Shown in pieces: positions 24,401 through 32,916 of a DNA stretch of 64,000 bases. A program made the position numbers and the translations under genes. The stretch is from Tenebrio molitor (taxonomy: Eukaryota; Arthropoda; Insecta; Coleoptera; Tenebrionidae): positions 1,302,001 to 1,366,000 of the forward strand of contig NC_091049.1 of the NCBI RefSeq assembly GCF_963966145.1, read 5' to 3'. Under the pieces are notes generated by a model. It was not told the DNA's origin. It ran no database searches and saw only the letters and a program-made list of their open reading frames with translations. Each line of letters opens with the position of its first letter. The first letter of the stretch is position 1.

Positions 24401-26029
24401 GAGTCCGACGATCCGTTGTGGATCGAGGTGGTCGTGGATCTGTTCTTGAATCTGCTCTCGCACAGTTCGCACCTCTTGAGGAGCGTCATCAACTACGTCT
24501 TCCCGCACCTGTGCAAGTACATGAACGCCACGGCGATCCACCAGATCTTGTCGGTTTTGGACCCCAAGAACGAGACCAATCCGTTGTCGAAACCCGACGA
24601 GAGCGAAGACGAAGAGGGGGAAGAGTCTTCAGGGGAAGAGCAGTCGTCCGAGAGCGAAGACGAGGAGGAGGACGAAGACGAAAACGTGAGCGACAAGCTC
24701 CGGATGGCTTTGCAACAAGCGTTGGGAGCTGACGCGGCGAGTGACGCCGAAAGCGTAGACCTGGACAATTTGGACGACGAAGAAGGCGACAAGTTGGACG
24801 AAGCTTTGGGTCAAGCTTTCAAACAGTTCAGACCGAACTTGGGACGGAAGAAGAAGCAGAACAAGGACGAAGAAACTTTGACTCACTTCAGGATACGAGT
24901 CCTGGACTTGATCGAGATGTACTTGAATTCGAATCCTTCGATGTTGCTGACGCTGGAGATCATGTTGCCTTTGCTCCAAACGTTGGAGTTTTGCGTGAGG
25001 GACGACCATCAGCGCCCTCTCCTGAATCGGGTGAAGGCGTGTCTGAAGAAACTCTCCGCTTTGAAGAAATTCAGCGATTGCGAAGGAGTGACCGAAGAGG
25101 TGTTGGTGGATCTGCTGAAGAGTCTGCTCGACAAAGGGACCAAAAACGCCATCATCGTCCAAGAAATGGGCGAGAAGATGGCCGAGAGTTGCATCTTCGT
25201 CGTCAGTTGTTCGCAGATCGTTGCCAATCAGACTGGAACACCCGTGAAGAAGAAGAAGAAAAAGAGTTGCGTCAACGACGTGATCAAAGAGAGTTTGGAA
25301 GATTTCTTCAAGCGACGCGACTGCATAACCCCGTACGTCCTGTTCAAGAACGTTTTGCAGCTGAACTGGGAGGGCATCGTCGAGTTGGTGCCCCTCCTCA
25401 CCGGGTTCGTATTCGCCAGCTCTGTGCGGCCGTTCCGCAGGACTCAAGGGATCGAGTTGTTGAAGATGTTCTACACCAATCAGAGATTCATCGGTTCGCA
25501 CGCGGACCAAACGAAGAGCGTCGAAGACATCACGGTGAATTTTCTCCGAGACTGCGTCGATTTCTTCAGGGAGTTCTGCGCCAACCCCAGCGAGAGGAAA
25601 GTCAAAGAAAAGTTCATCTGCAGCTTGTTCGAGTTGCTGAACAGCGTCAAGAATTCCGTTTTGGGGAAGGGGTTTGACGGCTGGGGGCTCCTAGCAGAGA
25701 CGGTGCGCGACTGTCGCGCGCAATTGACGTTCTCGAGAGACACGAAATTAGCCTTCAACAAATTGTGCAAAAGTCTGAACGTTTCGAATGTCGTCGAATT
25801 GAAGCAGAAGACGGTGAAGTTGAATCACGTGGACGACGACGACGACGACGAGTTGACGAAGAAACAGGACAAGAAGAAGAAAAAGAAGGGGCGCAATAAA
25901 GACAACTTGAAGTTGAAGAAAGAGTCCAAGGAGTTGAGGATGCAGAGCTTGTCGGAAGGGTTCGGTAAAAGGAAGATCGATTGGGAGGGGGTCGAAGAAG
26001 AAAGTAAAAGGGTGAAGTGGGAGGCGTGA
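21312..26029 (+). CDS. Mybbp1A: MYBBP1A / Pol5 family nucleolar protein, complete five-exon gene
   Basis: Exons 21,312-21,488 (or 21,503), 21,542-21,727, 21,779-21,961, 22,012-22,227 and 23,342-26,029 join in phase 0 throughout, giving about 1,149 residues (vertebrate MYBBP1A about 1,330; yeast Pol5 about 1,020). Exon 2 has ELKYALGRLIRGLGSSKVHG, closely matching the conserved KYALKRLITGLG region of MYBBP1A. The body is helical-repeat-like. A long acidic run (about residues 672-704, DESEDEEGEESS onward) and lysine runs near 887 and 1,093-1,117 are typical of nucleolar proteins. Family knowledge: these proteins act in rRNA transcription and ribosome assembly; despite the name Pol5, polymerase activity is not their role. 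The first exon has two usable donors (21,489 GTGAGG or 21,504 GTGAGA), both in phase; the shorter aligns better with human spacing. The last three introns are 51, 50 and 1,114 nt. A poly(A) signal follows 17 nt after the stop. Confidence 0.93.
21542..21727 (+). CDS. Mybbp1A: MYBBP1A exon 2
   Basis: Begins GGCGACGACGAG after TTTCGTAG and ends AGC/GTGAGT, 62 codons. It carries the most recognisable family segment (KYALGRLIRGLGSS). Confidence 0.9.
21779..21961 (+). CDS. Mybbp1A: MYBBP1A exon 3
   Basis: Acceptor CACGTTTTAG, donor AAA/GTAATT; 61 codons beginning ENADICSGQILIVGAILRSN. In family members this region is GQLLGVLFGLLALLQS-like. Codons mostly end in A or T, unlike exon 5. Confidence 0.88.
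22012..22227 (+). CDS. Mybbp1A: MYBBP1A exon 4
   Basis: Acceptor CTATTTTGCAG, donor ACT/GTAAGTG; 72 codons beginning VDAKEFEKLIFP and ending NLQHICSTLT. AT-ending codon use as in exon 3. A 1,114-nt intron without recognisable content follows. Confidence 0.87.
23342..26029 (+). CDS. Mybbp1A: MYBBP1A exon 5 (large terminal exon)
   Basis: Acceptor ATTATTTTTAG at 23,341; uninterrupted 895 codons from TIPRVAALRHPIFELF to SKRVKWEA and TGA. Codons mostly end in G or C, in sharp contrast to exons 3-4. Contains the acidic region (24,595-24,690), a KKKKKK run near 25,250 and the Lys-rich C-terminus (from 25,850). Long antisense and shifted open frames over this exon, up to 467 codons on the minus strand, are shadows of the GC-rich codon pattern. 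Confidence 0.95.
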   Translation, partial: TIPRVAALRHPIFELFIENISESDLIVQFFDELDRTLSRPNRNKHLVATKLLTGVLKNLKDPTLVPDLLTKNYLQHTISTYKTAVGRLKDKEFQETTQKLFEALLNSLKQDGVKHKIKIKVLKKLLFYPGTFIFEKVTKSKLVQNITGTLNAEGVKKLGGIYREVVLATSERVVNENLSERWWNMDRVYASHLLAKLVNHPSMSEEGEWKTDQLIFLMKLGLLRDQSDNGGQELADSFKETFYSSLDLKHIKLDDLRSILSKVVHELDATVNEDNIGTVLRHPLTGDNYDTWRRTVELVAKLDADPKKKKAVFHTLFLHLGLQLFNNPKLATESLTELFSCYKRTKKPKSPEAESDDPLWIEVVVDLFLNLLSHSSHLLRSVINYVFPHLCKYMNATAIHQILSVLDPKNETNPLSKPDESEDEEGEESSGEEQSSESEDEEEDEDENVSDKLRMALQQALGADAASDAESVDLDNLDDEEGDKLDEALGQAFKQFRPNLGRKKKQNKDEETLTHFRIRVLDLIEMYLNSNPSMLLTLEIMLPLLQTLEFCVRDDHQRPLLNRVKACLKKLSALKKFSDCEGVTEEVLVDLLKSLLDKGTKNAIIVQEMGEKMAESCIFVVSCSQIVANQTGTPVKKKKKKSCVNDVIKESLEDFFKRRDCITPYVLFKNVLQLNWEGIVELVPLLTGFVFASSVRPFRRTQGIELLKMFYTNQRFIGSHADQTKSVEDITVNFLRDCVDFFREFCANPSERKVKEKFICSLFELLNSVKNSVLGKGFDGWGLLAETVRDCRAQLTFSRDTKLAFNKLCKSLNVSNVVELKQKTVKLNHVDDDDDDELTKKQDKKKKKKGRNKDNLKLKKESKELRMQSLSEGFGKRKIDWEGVEEESKRVKWEA

Positions 26030-26045
26030 TTGTTGTTAATTTTTT

Positions 26046-26051
26046 AATAAA
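26046..26051 (+). terminator. Poly(A) signal of MYBBP1A
   Basis: AATAAA 17 nt after the TGA stop, implying an unusually short 3' UTR. Confidence 0.7.
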
Positions 26052-26122
26052 ATATTTTGAATGATTGTGTTTTGTTGCGACTCGGGGTACGGGGAGAGAA
26101 AAGTAATGTGGAAAGTACTTAC

Positions 26123-26186
26123 CGTAGATGGTGGCGAGTCGAAAAAGAATACGGTCTGGGTCGCAGTCGGTAACGAACACTAGTTT
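26123..26186 (-). CDS. Possible unassigned minus-strand exon between two convergent genes
   Basis: A 64-nt open segment flanked by TAGTTCAG and CTACG/GTAAGTAC. One frame reads LVFVTDCDPDRILFRLATIY. No matching upstream or downstream exon could be found, and leftward it would run antisense into MYBBP1A. The pyrimidine tract is weak. May be chance. Confidence 0.15.
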
Positions 26187-26877
26187 CTGAACTATTTTTG
26201 ATTCATGGGAACAATTTTGTCATGCAAAAATTTTAAATCAGTTTGACGTTTTTGTCACTAGATGTGTCAACATGACGGATAAAAATTACTAGATTTGAAA
26301 AAACGCCAAAATTTCGAAAATTGAAATCAAAATATTCGTATTAATGGAACGGCTGAGTTTTGGATTAGCGTGAAATGTGTTTCGAAAGAAAGTTAGGTTA
26401 GGTTCCGTTTGCCTGAGTGATTTTGAATTATGTTATTAATAACGATAGATTTATTAATAAAATTTACTTAACTTATGATACCTACAGTGTTACAGTTGAA
26501 ATTTACATAATCTAGTAGCAGTTACAAGTAGTGTATTTTCGACAAATGTCTTAAGTATTACAGTTAAGACAACATTTGACTCTGACGGTCGTTCAGAGAC
26601 AAACAATGAATCATCGTATTTCGCTTACAATACCACATTCACGCTGAAATATATTTTAAAGTTACTCCCAGTAATCAAGACATCAAAATAAAAGTAGCAA
26701 CCGATAAATGATATTTATTTTAAAGGTTTTGAAAAGAATCTGAAATCTCTTTGAGATCTTGAAAAGAAAAAGCAACCGATTCGATTCGAGAGTTGTTAAA
26801 ATTTCTCAGCATCTGACGCGATATAAAAAAACTGACATAGAAAAATGCGAATTTTAAAAAATCAAGAATCAAACCGT

Positions 26878-26883
26878 TTTATT
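26878..26883 (-). terminator. Poly(A) signal of UBE2G1
   Basis: AATAAA on the minus strand (TTTATT on plus), 34 nt beyond the TAG stop of the E2 gene. Confidence 0.65.
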
Positions 26884-26916
26884 GGTGGTTATTTTTTAAT
26901 TAATTGGTTTAATGTA

Positions 26917-26994
26917 CTAACATTCCTCTTGGGACTTCCTGACACACCGCGCTACTTTTCGTTTGAACTCGCCGTACATCTCTCGCCACTCTTT
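26917..26994 (-). CDS. Ube2g1: UBE2G1 exon 5
   Basis: Acceptor CTCTTTGCAG. Encodes KEWREMYGEFKRKVARCVRK and ends SQEEC, TAG at 26,917-26,919. Confidence 0.93.
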   Translation of the reverse strand, partial: KEWREMYGEFKRKVARCVRKSQEEC

Positions 26995-28100
26995 CTGCAA
27001 AGAGAGACAACATAGTGAAAACGTGCGGGGCAGGGTGCGTGCTACTTACTGCCGCGTCGACATTCGCCGGGGATTCATCGTTCGGATCGGCTAACATTGA
27101 AATTACGGATATTAAAATAGTTTCTACTGTATGTACTGGCAGCCACCTTTCTGACGCCTTTTCGTAACCAAATTTGTCGTCTCCGGGCTCGTGCAGGATC
27201 GATATACACACGTCGCCGTTTTTATCGACTGGAAAAAAAAACGAGTCACGCTCGAGAATGGAGCGATCGTGGGGGCACTCACTGTTCGGATGCCAGATTT
27301 CTGTGACGAATTTCATCTTGGGCGGTCTTAGTGGGTACTCTTTGGGAAAATACAGGTGGCATTTGAAAAAACCTCCTTCGCTGCAAACACACGTTTTTAC
27401 GAGAGAACATAACCTAGAAATGCGACCGACTTACTAGAGGGTGTCTGGGGGCCCAATTATTAATACTTCCCATCTGTAAATGTCATTGTCATCAATTAGC
27501 CCAGCAGAAAATCCCTCGACGGGGTTTTTATTTAATTCTGGAAACGAACCAAAACTTCATTATTAAAATAACACAACCTTAAGGTCATCGGTCTTGGGTT
27601 GAACAAAGACGGTTTGGGAGCGCTCAGGGCCGGGGCAGGCCGCTCAAAATCGACGGATTTCGACCGACCGCGCGGCGTTGGGCCGCCGGGGGCGGCGATT
27701 CCGCACGTTTCGGACGCGAAAATCGCTTTGTACCTCCGCAAATGTCAAATTTTTTTTGACAGTTGGGTGAAAACTGAAAATGCGAGAGTCGGGGTGCTTC
27801 CCCCCGAAGGCGGCCCCCACGCTCCGCCGCCAACCGCTGCGGGCCGGGGCGCTCCGTCCCGGGCGCGGATTTTTTAGGATTTCGCCTTTTTTGGCCCGGG
27901 CTGGCCGGGGCCGGATCGAGTTGGCGGGGTGTTTTGGGGCTGATCCCGCGCGAATGGGGCGATTTCGGGGTGGTTTGGTGTCGACGGGGAGTATCGGATT
28001 TCTTGTAATTGTGTTGGTTTTTCGTGTGCGAGAAATATTCTTTTGAGGGCTTACCTGCTAGCTGTTTTCTCAGTAGAAGGGCTGACTGTGGTTCTGACAT
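26917..28100 (-). CDS. Ube2g1: Ubiquitin-conjugating enzyme E2, UBE2G1/Ubc7 type, complete
   Basis: Five exons at 28,100-28,055, 27,537-27,435, 27,380-27,283, 27,228-27,050 and 26,994-26,917 join in phase to give 167 residues (human UBE2G1 is 170). The start MSEPQSALLLRKQLA and the UBC fold are nearly colinear with the human protein: HPN motif at residues 80-82, active-site Cys90 in NGDVCISILHEP, the acidic-loop insertion (GDDKFGYEKASERW) characteristic of the Ubc7/Cdc34 group, and SPANVDAAKEWRE near the C-terminus. Family role: accepts ubiquitin from E1 as a thioester on the cysteine and, with RING E3s, builds mainly Lys48-linked chains; the G subgroup is tied to ER-associated and other protein degradation. 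Three introns are about 54 nt; intron 1 is 517 nt and contains a GC-rich island. Convergent with MYBBP1A. Confidence 0.96.
27050..27228 (-). CDS. Ube2g1: UBE2G1 exon 4 (active-site exon)
   Basis: Acceptor TTTTTTCCAG, donor GCGGCA/GTAAGTAG. Encodes IDKNGDVCISILHEPG with the catalytic Cys90, the group-specific loop and ISMLADPNDESPANVDAA. Confidence 0.96.
27283..27380 (-). CDS. Ube2g1: UBE2G1 exon 3
   Basis: Acceptor GTGTTTGCAG, donor AACA/GTGAGTG. Encodes EGGFFKCHLYFPKEYPLRPP and the TEIWHPN motif. Confidence 0.94.
27435..27537 (-). CDS. Ube2g1: UBE2G1 exon 2
   Basis: Acceptor CGTTTCCAG, donor CTCTA/GTAAGTC. Encodes ELNKNPVEGFSAGLIDDND through GPPDTLY, the start of the UBC fold. Confidence 0.94.
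27595..27965. other. GC-rich CpG island inside UBE2G1 intron 1
   Basis: Roughly 370 bp dominated by G/C tracts and CpG (GGGCCGCCGGGGGCGGCG, CCCGGGCGCGG) in an otherwise AT-rich neighbourhood. Interrupted once by an AT patch with a small inverted repeat (TGTCAAATTTTTTTTGACA, 27,742-27,760). Could be a downstream promoter or enhancer, or inserted sequence. No gene is recognised in it despite open frames on both strands. Confidence 0.5.
28055..28100 (-). CDS. Ube2g1: UBE2G1 exon 1
   Basis: ATG at 28,098-28,100; 15 codons plus G, donor GCAG/GTAAGCCC at 28,054-28,053. Confidence 0.93.
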
Positions 28101-28868
28101 TAATTACAAATTTAATTTTGATCTAAATTACCAAACAAACACTGTTTCAGCGAAAAGATGGCCGGTGTTACTAGCAAATAGGACCGCATTGGATCATTTG
28201 AGTCACCTAAAACATATGTTATATCCGTGAAGGTTCGTACCCGGGATTGGTCGCTCTCTGACAGGTGCTGGTCTCGGGTGGGAGATTGGAATAGTTCGTT
28301 GAAAACGCGCTTTATTCGAAACTTCGGAAGGATTTTGACAAAACGGCTTTTGACAGTGACTGCTTTGTATCAACAATATGGAATTTTGAACTTGAAGTAA
28401 ACACTATTTTTTTTTTATGACAACTATCTCGTCACGAAGCGATTGGTTGATGCCCGCACGCTTCGAAATAAACAAATATTCTTCTTTAAACAAGTGAAAC
28501 CCAAACTGATGCATCCAATCACCAAATATATTTGCATTCTGATTGCGCCTTTCACACTTATCAGAAGATTTAATCGCAGAACCGTATTTTATCGATAACG
28601 AAGTGTAAATTGAAAGCTGATTCAATCAATGTTATTCGTACAATAGATAGAACCTCTCGATTGTACTTTTCCAAAAATAATACGCATTTCTTGGCGAAAC
28701 AGCAGACACAGGTTTAAATGGTCGCGGCAAAAAGTAAAGCGACCCCTGGTGGAAGCTTCACGAGAACAGTTCAAAATGACGCCACTTCTTTTTAGTTTTG
28801 TTAAGTACAAAACTAAAAAGAAGTTGTTTTGTCTCTCTAAAGTTGCTTAGTAAAACTACACGTCCAGA
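28101..28868. promoter_or_regulatory. Upstream flank of UBE2G1, possible shared promoter region
   Basis: About 770 bp between the UBE2G1 start codon (minus) and a candidate plus-strand first exon at 28,869. Contains one perfect hairpin (28,784-28,824) and a 73-codon minus-strand frame (28,404-28,625) that resembles nothing known to me. Confidence 0.3.
28784..28824. repeat. Perfect 17-bp inverted repeat with 7-base loop
   Basis: Arms ACTTCTTTTTAGTTTTG and its exact reverse complement around TTAAGTA. Too short for a typical miRNA precursor; probably a palindrome from a replication event or a cut-down foldback element. Confidence 0.8.
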
Positions 28869-28926
28869 ATGTTTCGTTTTTGTCCCATTCCCAAGAGCGC
28901 AGAGTTTGCGAAACTACCAGCCGTAG
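28869..28926 (+). CDS. Possible first coding exon of a small unidentified gene
   Basis: ATG then MFRFCPIPKSAEFAKLPAV, ending GTAG/GTAAGTAACC, a near-ideal donor. The peptide, basic and hydrophobic, could be a mitochondrial targeting start. The next exon could not be placed with certainty: a candidate terminal exon at 30,098 needs phase 0 whereas this exon ends in phase 1, so at least one exon would be missing. Confidence 0.3.
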
Positions 28927-30097
28927 GTAAGTAACCTCACACACAAAATTTTACTCTGTTTCGCACATTTATTTTATTTTGTTGTGTTTTGAGATTATTT
29001 GGGGACTATTTGCACCAATTTTAGTGCTAATTGTCAAGCCGTAAGGTAGAATATTCAAAACGTTTCAAAATTGGGTCGTTCCAAAGCTTTGTATTTTATA
29101 CAGGCTAATTTATAAATGACTAGTCCAATTTGGCGTGAAAAGTGAATGTAAAATTCATGGTTGCCGCTCCATATGAAAATGATCAAAATTATGCGAATAA
29201 GTGAAGACACACCGTTCACACAATTGACACTATTGACAGTTCAGGGCATATTAGAGTATGTTTGTATAGAGCGGCAAAAATTTCATGACATGGGCATGGC
29301 TTGCTTCGCCTAAAGTATTTCCAAAATAGGAAAGAAAGAAAAGCAAAGAAGAGTCCTTAATAAACAAACAGAAAACAGTAAACACATGTCAATGCGTAGT
29401 GACTTTAAAAAGCACTTTCCAGGCTCTGTCAAAATTTGTTCAGTTTTCCTTATGCGCGAATCGGCTAAATTGGCTGAATGCGAAATGTTCTTGTAAAAAG
29501 AAACCCGCAATTTTAGCTACAGAACCTAATAATTTATTTACTGTGACATTTACATTTGAAACGAATTTTTTTTCGTTACGTCACGTCTCGTGAAAAATGT
29601 CCGATATTAAATAAGTCGTTCTTGGTGCACTGTTCTCGATTTTCTTGTTATAAACGTCTCACTTAATGACATTACGTGTAGTGCAAAACGGTGTAAACTT
29701 GGCGATTACATCGCAACGATGACGGAATGGAAATTCTGAATAATTAAATACTTCTGAAATTCTGTCTTCTTTGTCCGCTTATTTACACCGCCATAAAGTA
29801 GATACAATTTATTCAATTGGTTTTTTTTTTCAAACGTCACTTGCGTTTCTCGACGACGGAAGTGCATTTTAAAGAAGTAATTATTTACGCCAAACAGTCT
29901 TGTTTCGTTATTATCACTTTGTGGAATTTTCACTTCCTTCCTGCGAGCTTAGTGTAATCTTAGTATAAATTCCTGGCTGGAAATATATTTATAATGGATT
30001 TAAAGTGTCTGTTTATATTCCGAGTGCAAATCCATAAAACTCCGTTTCATTGATCATTTGGTCGCTTCTTCTTTTTGTTAAGTTTAATTTAGGTTAG

Positions 30098-30235
30098 TAC
30101 CTAAAAAAGGTCACAAGGGAGGACTATATTGATTATCCGGTTAATAAAGATAATAATCAGTCTATTCTGCAAAGATTGGAGGAAGCGATAGCTTCGGGCA
30201 ACGTTGCAATCCTATCGGAAGCCTCTTACATGTGA
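30098..30235 (+). CDS. Possible terminal exon of a small unidentified gene
   Basis: After TAATTTAGGTTAG the frame YLKKVTREDYIDYPVNKDNN continues as QSILQRLEEAIASGN to TGA (45 residues). Its composition is protein-like and it is followed by ATTAAA near 30,262. No family recognised. May belong with the exon at 28,869. Confidence 0.3.
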   Translation, partial: YLKKVTREDYIDYPVNKDNNQSILQRLEEAIASGNVAILSEASYM

Positions 30236-31849
30236 AATTTTTCTTATTGGGCAGGGAAAGATATTAAATCGCAAAGTTGCTTTGAAATTTCATGTTCATC
30301 GTTTATACTGCCAGAAAAAAAACCTATACATTTAGCTCATGTCCAGTATTTTCCCCCCATTCGTCTGTTCAAAACACAATTTTTTAGATTAAAATCGTTC
30401 ATTGGAGACGATTGCAAAATGGTGGAATTACCTAGAACTGCTTCCGCCTGTGGTTGGAAAATCAGAGGTGAGGTTAAGTAAATTAGTGAGAAAGAGTGAA
30501 TGCAAATTGCAACATTACTAGCAAGGTTGCTAAACGAAGGTGTAAAAGTCTCAATACAAGGATACCGAAACTGCATGCGTAGTGACAAAAAAAGGTGCCC
30601 GAAATTTCGACTCAGCGATCACGGAAAAAATCAGATTCAACACGCATGAGCAAATGTGCATTTAATCACTTGTCCGGTTGGGGCCCTCGCCTACGGCTCG
30701 GACGCCCAACTTCCGTCCTCATGATTAAATGCACTACTTTGCTCACTTGTATTGAAAATAGCTATTTTTTATTTTTTACGTAGGTAGTTTCTCAAAATGC
30801 AGCACATAGAACTGTCAAAATAAGCGATTTATTTTTTTAAGTTCTTTGAAGTCGTTCCAACGACTTTGCGCCACTTCCTCTTTGCTTTTTTCGAAAATGA
30901 ATTTTTTAATACGTCTTTCGTTAAAAAATGAAATGTGTAATAGTAATCATGTTTATATGATACTGCCAAGTGTTTTTTTTTTTAGTGAAACAAAAAAACT
31001 GTTGTAAGGATAGGCACTAGATTTTGGATAAAAGAAATGAGAGACCAGAAGATGCAAACAAGGAGACCGAAACGTAACAATTTGTTGTGAGCGTCTTTGA
31101 AAGCGTAATACCAACAGAATAAAAGAAATTTGTATTTAGAGAACAGGTAGAGTTAAAGTGGATAAATAAAAAAAAGAGGAAAAGGAAGACAAAGCAGGTG
31201 ACCATTTCTATGACGACCTTACCAAGTTGTAATGAAAATTGAGAATGATTTAAAAAAACGGAAGTCTTGAAAGAAAAGAACAATCCAGTAGATAATGCGA
31301 GGGAAATTACGAAAGCCACTTCATTCACATCTATTCAAGGTCGTGTCGTCATTGGGCCAATAAAGAAATAAGTTACGACATACGCTTTTTTGCTCACAGC
31401 TTACTTGTTTGTTAATTTTTACGTTTCAGTTGGACCTTAGAATTATAATTGATATGACCTTGTGTATTGACCTTTAAATAAACACGCAACTGTATTAAAG
31501 AATTTTATTATCATTTATACAAATTATACACTCATCCCACGCAGTCTTACAATTGTACATAGAATTTATTATTAAATTATAAACGATCTAAACAGTGGAG
31601 CGTTTCGTACAACATAGGAATCCATCATCAGAGTACAAAGAGTGTCCTCTTTAAATCCTGTCGTTCCCGCTAAAATTATGTACAAATCGGAAATTGTCTG
31701 GAGCATTTGTGGCGACATTTCTTATTCTTTATCTAAACAGTAAAGTTCACATAGTTATTTACAATGATTCAGGTCGAGACCAATTAACAATAATCGTAAT
31801 GCTTAGTAACAATAATTAAATTTATGGCGCACCCTCGCCGGGTACTATA
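30236..31849. other. Intergenic DNA between a possible small gene and the K2P 3' region
   Basis: AT-rich. One dispersed repeat (30,617-30,766); otherwise nothing recognised. Confidence 0.5.
30617..30766 (+). mobile_element. Dispersed repeat family copy 2
   Basis: Plus-orientation counterpart of 8,438-8,590, similar over about 150 bp, ending GAAAATAGCTATT. Confidence 0.8.
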
Positions 31850-32561
31850 CAGGGTGTCTCAAAATTCGCGAATTCCGAATCCAGAGCGTGGTAGGGAAGG
31901 ACCCAGTGGGGCTCGAAATATACTTAGAAAAAAAATTGCCCTTCCTGAAGAAGATACAGGGTGATATTGAAAGTTGTACAGATATTTTAACAACGAGCTA
32001 CTGGCTTCACGTAGAACACCGAAAAAATATTTAAAAAATTCTGTCAAAAAATAAAAAAATTTGAACTACAATTTTTTAAAATTGCTTTTGGTTTTCTACG
32101 TTGTCCTACAACCATGTAGGTAAAATTTCGGCACATTTTAAAAATACACCCTGTATATCATGTTTTATAAAACGTACTCCAATGCGAAGTAACCTATACG
32201 AAATATGCTTTAAAACAAGGAAACCGCATTGGTGTACGTTTTAGAAAATATGATATACAGGGTGTATTTTTAAAATGTGCCGAAATTTTACCTACGAGGT
32301 TGTTTGACAACGTAGAAGACTAAAAGCAATTAAAACAATTTTTTAAATATTTTTTCCGAGTTCTACATGAAACCAGTAGCTCGTGGTTAAAATATCTGTA
32401 CAACTTTCAATAACACCCTGTATACTTCAAAGAGTGCACCTTCAGACCAATGTGTCTTTGTGGGGGGAGTCCCGATTTGTTTTTTATTTCCATATTTGGA
32501 CTACTGAAGTGATCCCCTACAACGCTCTGAATTCAGAATTCGCGAATTTTGAGCCACCCTG
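31850..32561. mobile_element. Outer CAGGGTGTC element with a foldback element nested inside
   Basis: Ends CAGGGTGTCTCAAAATTCGCG and its reverse complement (GCGAATTTTGAGCCACCCTG), about 100-bp arms, flanked by TA. A second element (31,957-32,420) sits inside, which itself carries an inner CACCCTG...CAGGGTG palindrome (about 32,147-32,270). Its right end lies only about 130 bp past the K2P TAA, so the K2P 3' UTR may run into it. A minus-strand AATAAA lies at 32,483-32,488 within it. Confidence 0.85.
31957..32420. mobile_element. Foldback element copy B, nested
   Basis: Arms match copy A: CAGGGTGATATTGAAAGTTG at the left, CAACTTTCAATAACACCCTG at the right. Confidence 0.85.
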
Positions 32562-32691
32562 TATGATGGTAGTAATGCGATTTAGATATTGGGAACTGTC
32601 TACAAATTTACAATAAGTGTCCTTTTGGTCGATTTGCGCATAACCAATGTATGGTGTATCACATTTGGGGGATTTCGTTACGTCGATATGT

Positions 32692-32916
32692 TTACATTTC
32701 TGTGTTGTCTTCGGAATTGTCGTCGTTCTCGGGCAACTCCGGCACCGTGTATACCCCCGTGATGACCGGCCCCTCCAACACTTCGGGTATCTTCGCCGGG
32801 GTCAAGTCGTGCCCGCTGCCCAACTCCAGAGTGGGAGTGCCCGTGCTGAGCAAGGTCTCCTCCGTCAGATTCCTGTGGTAGAAGGTCGCGTTCTTGATCT
32901 GGGGGTTGAACTGTCA
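32692..32916 (-). CDS. In-frame 73-codon extension after TGA in the K2P channel tail
   Basis: Directly after TCA TGA the same frame reads QFNPQIKNATFYHRNLTEET, continues through GTPTLELGSGHD, and ends PENDDNSEDNTEM, TAA at 32,692-32,694. Composition and GC-rich third positions match the upstream exon. A 22-nt GT...AG string around the stop is too short to be an intron. Either readthrough (TGA followed by C is a known leaky context), a polymorphic or recent nonsense change, or an assembly error. Confidence 0.6.

Noticed and set aside
23138..24541. 467-codon open frame on the minus strand
   Set aside because: It lies antisense to MYBBP1A exon 5 and follows from its GC-rich third positions; no domain, and the sense frame is a clear family member.
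24629..25510. 293-codon minus frame over MYBBP1A
   Set aside because: Shadow of the acidic and lysine-rich coding sequence.
26394..26404. TTAGGTTAGG as telomere-like repeat
   Set aside because: Only two units; expected by chance in AT-rich insect DNA.
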